13,080 nucleotides of DNA from a candidate division FCPU426 bacterium (GTDB taxonomy: Bacteria > Oederibacteriota > PGYV01 > Palsa-1178), in contig PMTB01000046.1 of the NCBI GenBank assembly GCA_003167475.1, positions 1 through 13,080 of the forward strand, read 5' to 3'. This document shows positions 1 through 5,157 of the stretch, piece after piece. Each line of letters opens with the position of its first letter. Positions within the stretch are counted from its first letter, which is position 1. A program made the translations under genes and the position numbers. The notes below the pieces were generated by a model. It did not search any database. It worked only from the letters and a program-made list of their open reading frames with translations, and was not told the DNA's origin.

Positions 1-725
1 GTCAGCATATACCCAAGGTATCCGGTATATGTCTCATCCCCGAACATGGACTGCCCGTATGACAGTATCAGGTTCTGGTTGTCCGTCACATTCCATTCCA
101 ACCCGATATTGGCGCTATTAAGGGGCGGCCCTTCCTTATACTGGGCCGTACTGTAATTCAATTCAAGGCCGACTTTGAGCGCCGGATTGATCTTATACTT
201 TAATACCCAGCCCAGGTACCACCAGTTTTGCCTGTTATTCGCCTGCTCTATCCAGTACCCACCGCCGCCATACGTCGAAAAATTGACCCAGGATTTTTCA
301 AGCCAAAGAGGTATAAAAATCCTGGCTTTTCCGCTTCCAAGGTTTCTGGCATCATCTCCCGTGGGCACTTCCACATGTGGGAAAATACCCGCCTGCGGTA
401 TGATGTCCGATTCATCCAAAAATCTCGCCTTTGCCCCCAGTTCCACATCGCCAAAACCAATATCCTTAACCCCTTTGGAATCGGCATAAAAAGAAAGGGG
501 CGCGATCATATGAAGCTGGAGCCATGGCAATGCTCCGTAATTTATTTCCAGCCCCGGAGCCGCTCCCGTGGCCGCCGGGGTTTCATTGACGAACTGGTAA
601 AACAGGTAAAATTCCCAACTGCCGTAAGGGATCACTTCCGGGTCATCTGTCGTATATGGCGGGCCTGCGTAGGCTGCCGCGAACAGCATTGCCACCGCAA
701 GCGCCAAAAATAATATTTTCTTCAT
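1..725 (-). CDS. Outer-membrane beta-barrel protein, 'transporter'/MetA-pathway-like family (3' end outside window)
   Basis: I translated 241 codons from the ATG at 725; the reading frame is open to the window edge, so the C-terminus is missing. The start is fixed by a strong GGAGGGG ribosome site 5 nt upstream and a classical signal peptide (MKKILFLALAVAMLFAAAYA, cleavage expected after residue 20). The mature part begins GPPYTTDDPE and alternates aromatic and polar residues with Gly/Asn turns (for example YGGGGYWIEQ and NIGVEWNVTD), typical of outer-membrane beta-strands. The opening motif and the PHVEVPTGD and IFIPLWLEKSW segments match my memory of a widespread family annotated as 'transporter' or MetA-like (Phenol_MetA_deg type); no substrate is established. 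It lies 28 nt after the hydrolase gene and probably ends an operon with it and the superoxide dismutase gene. Confidence 0.8.
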   Translation of the reverse strand, partial: MKKILFLALAVAMLFAAAYAGPPYTTDDPEVIPYGSWEFYLFYQFVNETPAATGAAPGLEINYGALPWLQLHMIAPLSFYADSKGVKDIGFGDVELGAKARFLDESDIIPQAGIFPHVEVPTGDDARNLGSGKARIFIPLWLEKSWVNFSTYGGGGYWIEQANNRQNWWYLGWVLKYKINPALKVGLELNYSTAQYKEGPPLNSANIGLEWNVTDNQNLILSYGQSMFGDETYTGYLGYML

Positions 726-753
726 TTTATCCCCTCCGTCGTTTTTTTAAGTC

Positions 754-1569
754 TTATTTTATTGTTTCCTTCTTTTCAAATATTTCCTTAAAAAATGATT
801 TCATAGCCTCCCACGAGCGCATATCCGCTTCCTTGTTATAGGCGAGCCCCGTGGTAGTATTGGACCCATTGTCCGGGTTTGTGAAGCCGTGGACCGCCTT
901 GCTGTAAAAGTTCATCTGCCAATCCACGTCCGCCCCGCGCATCTCGTCCTGGAATATTTTTATCTTGTCCCAGGATGTATACGGATCCTCTGCCCCGTGA
1001 AGCACGAGCACTTTTGCCTTAATATCACCGGGTTTGGCCAAAACAGGGGTGTCAAGGTTCCCGTGAAAGGTCACAGTGCCGAGTATATCCGCGCCGCTGC
1101 GGGCCAGTTCAAGCGCCACGCCGCCTCCGAAGCAGTAACCCATGGCCGCGATCCTGGAATTGTCGGCAATGTTCATTTTCCTGAATTCGGCAAGCGCCGC
1201 GTTTACGCGGGAGCGCATCAGCGGCCTGTCCGCCCTGTATTTGCCGGCTTCCTTGCCTGATTCTTCCATGGTCGCCGGCCTTATGCCCTTGCCATAGATA
1301 TCCGCGCAAAAAACCTGATAACCCAGTTCCGCAAGCTGCATGGCCCTGCCCTTGACATAATGGCCGAGCCCGTTCCACTCGTGCACTATTATCACTCCGG
1401 GCGCCTTGCCGGCCCTGACCGGGTCATAAACCACATAACCTTCCAGGACAGTGTCTCCATCCTTGTACTCAACATCCTTTGAAACAAATTTTGAACCGGC
1501 CGTGAGTATTGAAGCTCCGAGGAACATCAGGATAAGGGACATATAAATTATCAGGGTCTTGTTTTTCAT
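754..1569 (-). CDS. Dienelactone hydrolase family protein, exported
   Basis: Alpha/beta-hydrolase of 271 residues, a little longer than cytoplasmic dienelactone hydrolases because of an N-terminal hydrophobic segment (residues 5-24) that should act as a signal peptide or anchor. The catalytic triad is visible: nucleophile Cys146 in GYCFGGG, Asp195 in HGAEDP and His227 in AVHGF. Glu64 in the HEWNG motif corresponds to the glutamate that interacts with the nucleophile in family members. The start is supported by AAGGAGC 4 nt upstream. Only 12 nt separate it from the superoxide dismutase stop and 28 nt from the outer-membrane gene, so cotranscription is likely. The family hydrolyses ester or lactone bonds, and the true substrate here is unknown. 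Export of a DLH-fold enzyme suggests a periplasmic substrate. Confidence 0.88.
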   Translation of the reverse strand: MKNKTLIIYMSLILMFLGASILTAGSKFVSKDVEYKDGDTVLEGYVVYDPVRAGKAPGVIIVHEWNGLGHYVKGRAMQLAELGYQVFCADIYGKGIRPATMEESGKEAGKYRADRPLMRSRVNAALAEFRKMNIADNSRIAAMGYCFGGGVALELARSGADILGTVTFHGNLDTPVLAKPGDIKAKVLVLHGAEDPYTSWDKIKIFQDEMRGADVDWQMNFYSKAVHGFTNPDNGSNTTTGLAYNKEADMRSWEAMKSFFKEIFEKKETIK

Positions 1570-1581
1570 AACCGCTCCTTT

Positions 1582-2172
1582 TTATTTTTTTTCTTTCATA
1601 TGGTTGCGCATCACAAAATCCCAGTTAATAAGCGGCCAAAATGCCTCTATGTAGTCTGCCCGCTTGTTCCTGTAATCTATATAATAAGCATGCTCCCAGA
1701 CGTCTATTACCAGAAGCGGCTTTTTCCCTTCAGACGCAGGGCTTCCCGCGTTTTGTGTGCTGACGATTGAAAGGGTCTCGTCACGGTTATCCACAAGCCA
1801 TACCCAGCCCGAACCAAACAGCGAAAGCGCTGCCTCGGAAAACTTTGTTTTGAGAGAGTCAAGGGAGCCGAAGGTCTTGTTAATCAGCATCATGAACCCT
1901 TCGTCGAGCTCGGGCGTCTGTTTGGACCTTAAGCACTTCCAGAAGAAAGAATGGTTCCAGTGCTGGGCCGCGTTGTTGAACACCGGCCCTTTTGCCTTGC
2001 TTATGATCTCCTCCAGCGTCATGTTCTCAAACTCGGTTCCCTTGATCAGCTTGTTCAGATTGTTCACATAAGCGGCGTGGTGTTTTCCGTGATGGTACTC
2101 GAATGTTTCGGCTGAAATGTGCGGGGCAAGAGAGTCGGGCTTGAAAGGCAGTTCGGGCAAAGTGTGTTCCAT
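1582..2172 (-). CDS. sodB: Superoxide dismutase, iron type
   Basis: The 196-residue protein starts at MEHTLPELPF, placed by AGGAGG 4 nt upstream; an upstream in-frame ATG at 2217 would add 15 residues with no ribosome site. It converts superoxide to oxygen and hydrogen peroxide in the cytoplasm (no signal peptide). All metal ligands are present: His27 (EYHHGK), His74 (WNHSFFW), Asp157 and His161 (IDVWEHAYY). Gln70 in FNNAAQHWNH and the later NAGSP segment, without the Gln of manganese enzymes, indicate the iron-dependent subtype; cambialistic use cannot be excluded from sequence. Length and sequence are close to enterobacterial SodB. It heads a probable three-gene unit with the exported hydrolase and the outer-membrane protein, separated from the upstream gene by about 150 nt. 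Confidence 0.95.
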   Translation of the reverse strand: MEHTLPELPFKPDSLAPHISAETFEYHHGKHHAAYVNNLNKLIKGTEFENMTLEEIISKAKGPVFNNAAQHWNHSFFWKCLRSKQTPELDEGFMMLINKTFGSLDSLKTKFSEAALSLFGSGWVWLVDNRDETLSIVSTQNAGSPASEGKKPLLVIDVWEHAYYIDYRNKRADYIEAFWPLINWDFVMRNHMKEKK

Positions 2173-2256
2173 AAAACCTCCTGTTTTTTGGTATAAAAAT
2201 ATATAAAGAAATAGCAATAAAATCTATAGTGTTTAGTGGGGTTTTTTTAGTTGGCC

Positions 2257-2294
2257 TGTCAATAAAGATATAGCATTTAAAACTGCATAGTCAA
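2257..2294 (-). promoter_or_regulatory. Weak candidate sigma70-type promoter for the sodB group
   Basis: On the minus strand TTGACT (2289-2294) is followed after 16 nt by TATATC (2267-2272). A perfect TTGACA hexamer also occurs at 2257-2262 but has no -10 at the right distance. The AT-rich gap 2173-2321 is the only non-coding space ahead of sodB, so a promoter here is expected, but the hexamers are imperfect. Confidence 0.3.
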
Positions 2295-2321
2295 CATTAA
2301 ACTTCTGTTTTAGCCTGGATG

Positions 2322-2639
2322 TTACTTGCAGGGCACATCGTACAGGTCGCGCAGGTACTTTACCGCTTTTGCGCGCTCTTCTTTTGTGGCTTTTTCCATA
2401 TAACATACCGCGACCGCAACCGTGCCTATGCCGTGGCAGCCTTTGGTCCAGCAGACAACATTCTTGCTTGTGGTCGCGTGGGTCATGACCTTGTCGGCTT
2501 CCTGAACGTCAAGCAGGTAATATCTCGCGTCGACCTTTATGTCCTTGCAAAGCACGATATAAACCCCGGCCTTGTCATACATCTGCCTGGTGGAGCCGTA
2601 CGGTCCTTCAAAATCGTAAGTGCCAAATTTTAATGACAT
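2322..2639 (-). CDS. Small conserved-looking protein with a degenerate GIY-YIG-like pattern
   Basis: The 105-residue protein starts MSLKFGTYDF, fixed by GGAGG 4 nt upstream. The longer in-frame reading upstream translates through repeat DNA and the hemerythrin 3' end and is not credible. It has no signal peptide. Visible pattern: GVYIVL (25-30) then YYLLDV (40-45), followed by a CWTKGC segment (63-68) and a C-terminal LYDVPCK ending, with five cysteines in all. The order of strands recalls the GIY-YIG nuclease fold, whose members often end in a Pro-Pro-Cys-like tail. However, the catalytic Arg and Glu of active nucleases are not evident, so I expect a non-nuclease relative. This assignment is pattern-based inference; function is unknown. 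It follows the hemerythrin gene with a repeat-filled 116-nt gap. Confidence 0.7.
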   Translation of the reverse strand: MSLKFGTYDFEGPYGSTRQMYDKAGVYIVLCKDIKVDARYYLLDVQEADKVMTHATTSKNVVCWTKGCHGIGTVAVAVCYMEKATKEERAKAVKYLRDLYDVPCK

Positions 2640-2672
2640 ATTGCCTCCGTTGGTTGGTTGGTCGTTCGTTTT

Positions 2673-2747
2673 TGTTCTGTGTTCTTTGTTCTGTGTTCTC
2701 TGTTCAACAACAAAGAACATAGAACATAGAACACAGAACAGAGAACA
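2673..2747. repeat. Inverted array of heptamer repeats (TGTTCTN)
   Basis: Left arm 2673-2705 consists of nearly five tandem TGTTCTN units; right arm 2715-2747 is the same array inverted (N-AGAACA). The arms are 33 nt each, pair at 29 positions, and all four mismatches fall on the seventh, variable base of the unit. A 9-nt A-rich loop separates them. It fills the gap between the hemerythrin stop and the ribosome site of the next gene and would fold into a long hairpin in either DNA strand or RNA. There is no T-run after it on the minus strand, so it is not a standard intrinsic terminator. Confidence 0.9.
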
Positions 2748-2755
2748 ATCAAGTC

Positions 2756-3163
2756 CTACTTCACTTTCCCCCTGAGAAAAACCGCCATCCTGCCGTCCAC
2801 CAGTTTCATATGCGCCACGAACCATTCCGCAACTCTGCGGCTTCCTTCATATACTTCCTTTTCGGTTATTTTGCCCTGGTTGAATTTTTCCCTTAATTCG
2901 GCCATATCAGCCATTATCTGTGCGTGTTCTTTCTGGTGCCCCGGGAATTCGGGATAGCCATAGACGTGCATATAACCTTCCTCCGTCTTAAAATGCTCCT
3001 CGGAATAAACCTCAAAAAACTTGATTGCCTCTAAGATCTCTTCCTTTGATTTTTCGGCGTCCACGGCCTCTGATATTTCATTTATCTTTCGCACCATTTT
3101 TCTGTGCTGCACATCGATGTCGCCGATCCCAACCGACATTTCAGGGGTCCATTCAGTATACAT
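2756..3163 (-). CDS. Bacteriohemerythrin
   Basis: The 135-residue single-domain protein has the complete di-iron ligand set of the family: His20 (DVQHRK), His57 and Glu61 (EEHFKTEE), His76 and His80 (GHQKEH), His118 and Asp123 (HMKLVD). The N-terminus WTPEMSVGIGDID and the length are typical. Such proteins reversibly bind oxygen at a non-haem di-iron centre, and in bacteria they deliver, sense or scavenge oxygen; there is no signal peptide, so it should be cytoplasmic. GGAGAA lies 4 nt before the ATG. It starts 34 nt after the small lipoprotein stop, with a GC hairpin in between, so it may be read from upstream or from an undetected promoter. With sodB close by, the context points to oxygen defence. 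Confidence 0.93.
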   Translation of the reverse strand: MYTEWTPEMSVGIGDIDVQHRKMVRKINEISEAVDAEKSKEEILEAIKFFEVYSEEHFKTEEGYMHVYGYPEFPGHQKEHAQIMADMAELREKFNQGKITEKEVYEGSRRVAEWFVAHMKLVDGRMAVFLRGKVK

Positions 3164-3180
3164 GTTATTCTCCAGTAGTG

Positions 3181-3194
3181 GCGGCTAAAGCCGC
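3181..3194. repeat. Small GC hairpin between lipoprotein and hemerythrin genes
   Basis: GCGGC-TAAA-GCCGC forms a 5-bp GC stem with a 4-nt loop three nt after the lipoprotein stop codon. On the minus strand it is not followed by a T-run, so it is at best a pause or processing hairpin or a dispersed palindrome, not a clear terminator. Confidence 0.5.
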
Positions 3195-3197
3195 GGT

Positions 3198-3689
3198 TTA
3201 TAATTCCTTGTAGTGCTTTATAAGCCTGTAACCCGTAAAAGGCTTGTCGGATATCACAAGCCCGGACACCTTATAGCCTTCTTTTCCCTCGTCGTTCAAT
3301 ATTACTTTCTGGTATGTTATGCCGCCTTCGCTTACGGCCACATAGAACACTATTAGTTCCTTCGAGCCGCCCTCGGTGAAGTAATCCTTCGCGCGCGTGC
3401 CCTCAAACTTCCCGAACTTGGTAAGGAAATAGGACGATGTTTTTTCCAGGTCCTGCCGCCCGAAGTTGTCCTTGTAAAACTTGTTCGTCATATCATAAGC
3501 CTTGTCTATGTCCTTCTCGGTGTATAAAAAGCTTAAGAACGTGTTGGCTGTTTCCCGCGCCTTCTCGGGATTATGGTAATAAATAAAACCGCACCCGGCA
3601 AGCATGCAGAACATGGAAATTATTGCCGCCGTTTTAACAAGCAATTTGTAATTGGTAACCCGTAATTTTTGTCCTATTGTGACGCCCAT
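3198..3689 (-). CDS. Small predicted lipoprotein, unknown function
   Basis: The 163-residue protein has a positively charged N-region, a hydrophobic stretch and the lipobox MLAGC with Cys33 as expected lipidation site; the mature protein begins CGFIYYHNPEKAR. The mature 130 residues mix helices (KARETANTFLSFLYTEKDIDKAY) and strands (ELIVFYVAV), reminiscent of small NTF2-like or DUF4019-like periplasmic domains; this is weak inference. The start is set by GAGGG 4 nt upstream, located inside the 3' end of the Kelch gene; the 16-nt overlap suggests translational coupling. Codons 8-18 are made of tandem heptamers (3641-3668), so part of the signal-peptide N-region seems to derive from repeat DNA. 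I do not recognise a precise family. Confidence 0.75.
   Translation of the reverse strand: MGVTIGQKLRVTNYKLLVKTAAIISMFCMLAGCGFIYYHNPEKARETANTFLSFLYTEKDIDKAYDMTNKFYKDNFGRQDLEKTSSYFLTKFGKFEGTRAKDYFTEGGSKELIVFYVAVSEGGITYQKVILNDEGKEGYKVSGLVISDKPFTGYRLIKHYKEL
3641..3668. repeat. Four tandem heptamers (GNAAYYN) inside a coding region
   Basis: On the plus strand the units are GCAATTT, GTAATTG, GTAACCC and GTAATTT, exactly contiguous. They lie within the first 20 codons of the lipoprotein gene and encode its LRVTNYKLL segment. A 7-nt period is out of phase with codons, which argues that the repeat origin is nucleic-acid based and not a protein repeat. Confidence 0.65.
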
Positions 3690-4951
3690 ATATCCCTCTT
3701 GTATTTATTGTCCGGCGATACTCCGCCGGTTATATATATCTTATCCTTGTATTCAACTGCAGTAAAAGCGCTCCTCTGCCCAAACTCCGCATTAGCCGTG
3801 GACGATACCCAATAGTAACCGTTTACGCTCCACCATACTTCATTTCCGGGAACGCTTGGTATAAAAACCTGTAACGCGCTGCGTGTAGTTCCCAGGGGCG
3901 CGCTTTGCGAAGCAGTCTGTGTGACGCCCTGGGCGGCGCTTTGTAAAGCGGACTGTGATACGCCCTGTGGAACGCTTTGTAATGCTGCCAGTGTCACACC
4001 CTGAGGGGTGCTTTGTAATGCGGCCTGCGTTACACCTTGTGGCACGTTTTGAGATGCTGTCTGCGTCACGCCCTGTGGGACGCTTTGCGACGCGGTCTGT
4101 GTGGTTGATTGCGGAGAGTTTTTTGGAACGGCCTGCGGCGTGGTGCCTTTTGGGCCGAACCCGCCTAATACCCACATACGGTCCTTATATGTCATTGCGG
4201 CAAAATCCGCCCTCGGTGTGAATCCCGCGTTAATAGTGGCAATTTTCCAGTCAATGCCGTCAACCGACGACCAAACATCGGAAAGGTAATTCTCGCCGGA
4301 TTTGCCGCCTATTATCCAGAGTTTTCCGGCGAAAGACAGCATGCCGTGGCCCGTCCTTGGCGGAAAGCCCTTGCTGTCGTCATCTTTCAACTTTGTCCAG
4401 CTGCCGCCATCCTTGGATGACCAGACGTCGCTCATGGTTTTTTTCCCGTTGGTCCCGGCCGATACATACAGTACATCCTTCAATACGGCCGCGCCCAAGC
4501 CCGCCCTTGCCCCAAACCCGGACGGCGACATTGTCCATGTTATGCCGTCGGCGGAGCCGTATGAGTCGCTGAAAACAACTGTTTTATTTGCGCCGCCTAT
4601 CACCCACATTTTTTTATTGAACACAGCTGAGGCAAACGAATCCCTCGGCGCGAATTCGGCCTTCGCCGTCGATGAAACCCAATTTTCGCAGTCAATTGTC
4701 CACCATACATCGCTTAAGCTCCCGCTTGTCCCCCTGCCGGCCACAACATAAAGCCTGTCATTCATGGAGTAAGCAGCATGATAAGCCCGGGCGGAAAAAT
4801 CGCAGTACCGCTCGCCAATTTCCCATGCCGCCATGTCGGGAGTTGCAGTAGCCTGGGCATAAGCCGAGGCCGAAGCGGTGGTTGGAGGAGCCACCTTTGA
4901 ACAAGCGGAAACAACTGTGATAACTAATAAAACAGCCAAAATTTGTTTCAT
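3674..4951 (-). CDS. Kelch-repeat lipoprotein with a 12-residue tandem-repeat insertion
   Basis: The 425-residue protein begins MKQILAVLLVITVVSAC, a lipoprotein signal with lipobox VSAC and Cys17 as lipidation site, followed by a Ser/Thr/Ala-rich linker. From about residue 55 Kelch-type blades recur: LYVVAG, MWVIGG, LYVSAG, LWIIGG, MWVLGG and IYITGG, each paired with a DVWWTIDG/DVWSSxDG-like segment, giving five to six blades of a beta-propeller. Residues 282-362 interrupt one blade with Q/S/A/T-rich 12-residue repeats (VTQTASQNVPQG type). Blade segments at 91-110 and 381-400 (WVSSTA-AEF) are nearly identical, suggesting recent internal duplication. No ribosome site precedes the ATG; the promoter -10 box ends 8 nt upstream, so the mRNA may be leaderless. 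Probably a surface or periplasmic binding protein; ligand unknown. Confidence 0.85.
   Translation of the reverse strand: MKQILAVLLVITVVSACSKVAPPTTASASAYAQATATPDMAAWEIGERYCDFSARAYHAAYSMNDRLYVVAGRGTSGSLSDVWWTIDCENWVSSTAKAEFAPRDSFASAVFNKKMWVIGGANKTVVFSDSYGSADGITWTMSPSGFGARAGLGAAVLKDVLYVSAGTNGKKTMSDVWSSKDGGSWTKLKDDDSKGFPPRTGHGMLSFAGKLWIIGGKSGENYLSDVWSSVDGIDWKIATINAGFTPRADFAAMTYKDRMWVLGGFGPKGTTPQAVPKNSPQSTTQTASQSVPQGVTQTASQNVPQGVTQAALQSTPQGVTLAALQSVPQGVSQSALQSAAQGVTQTASQSAPLGTTRSALQVFIPSVPGNEVWWSVNGYYWVSSTANAEFGQRSAFTAVEYKDKIYITGGVSPDNKYKRDIWASQ
3901..4116. repeat. Six 36-bp tandem repeats within the Kelch gene
   Basis: Six consecutive 36-nt units, each starting CG(C/T)TTTG or a one-base variant on the plus strand and containing TGTGTNACNCCCTG-like cores. 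They encode 12-residue repeats on the minus strand. Units differ by several bases, so the array is not freshly amplified, but a fixed unit length without indels shows selection or mechanism for in-frame change. Confidence 0.9.
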
Positions 4952-4959
4952 AAACAGCC

Positions 4960-4988
4960 ATTATATATGGACAAAAGGATTTTGTAAA
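4960..4988 (-). promoter_or_regulatory. Sigma70-type promoter of the Kelch lipoprotein gene
   Basis: On the minus strand TTTACA (4983-4988) and a perfect TATAAT (4960-4965) are separated by exactly 17 nt. Only 8 nt (GGCTGTTT) lie between the -10 box and the ATG at 4951, so transcription would begin within a couple of bases of the start codon. Confidence 0.7.
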
Positions 4989-5009
4989 GAGAGAAGGTCA
5001 AAAGCTCGA

Positions 5010-5127
5010 GAAAGTAGATAGTTGATAGTAGAAGGGTTTATGTTGCTCTCATTATAGAAGGACGTATGAATTTCTATAATAGTTTCCAAGCTTGCTGATC
5101 AATTTTCGATTTTCAATTATCGAACGC
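5010..5127. repeat. Diverged copy of a palindromic heptamer-flanked element (copy 1)
   Basis: The left side has heptamers GAAAGTA, GATAGTT and GATAGTA (5010-5030). The right side, 5072-5127, read on the minus strand matches 12937-12992 at 48 of 56 positions without gaps, including the heptamers and the core TTGATCAGCAAGCTTGGA. ATTATAGAA (5051-5059) and TTCTATAAT (5072-5080) form a perfect inner inverted repeat. In the left arm the AAGCTTG core is replaced, but the spacing from the heptamers to ATTATAGAAGG is the same 27 nt as in copy 2. No ORF is inside; it is MITE-like or a structural repeat. Confidence 0.75.
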
Positions 5128-5157
5128 TACAGAGGAAGGTATACAGCCTCTTTAGAT

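Noticed and set aside
2673..2747. Heptamer hairpin as an intrinsic terminator or CRISPR array
   Set aside because: There is no T-run on the transcribed side, and units of 7 nt without spacers do not fit CRISPR.
2640..2825. N-terminal extension of the small GIY-YIG-like protein to 2825
   Set aside because: It reads through the hemerythrin 3' end and the heptamer hairpin, while MSLKFG has a GGAGG site at correct spacing.
3840..4175. Second minus-strand frame across the 36-bp repeats, 111 codons, Arg/Thr/Lys-rich
   Set aside because: Tandem repeats with length divisible by three open several frames; only the Kelch frame continues into conserved blades on both sides.
5131..5151. AGAGG...CCTCT inverted repeat after the HD-GYP stop as terminator
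   Set aside because: A 5-bp stem with an 11-nt loop and no T-run is too weak.
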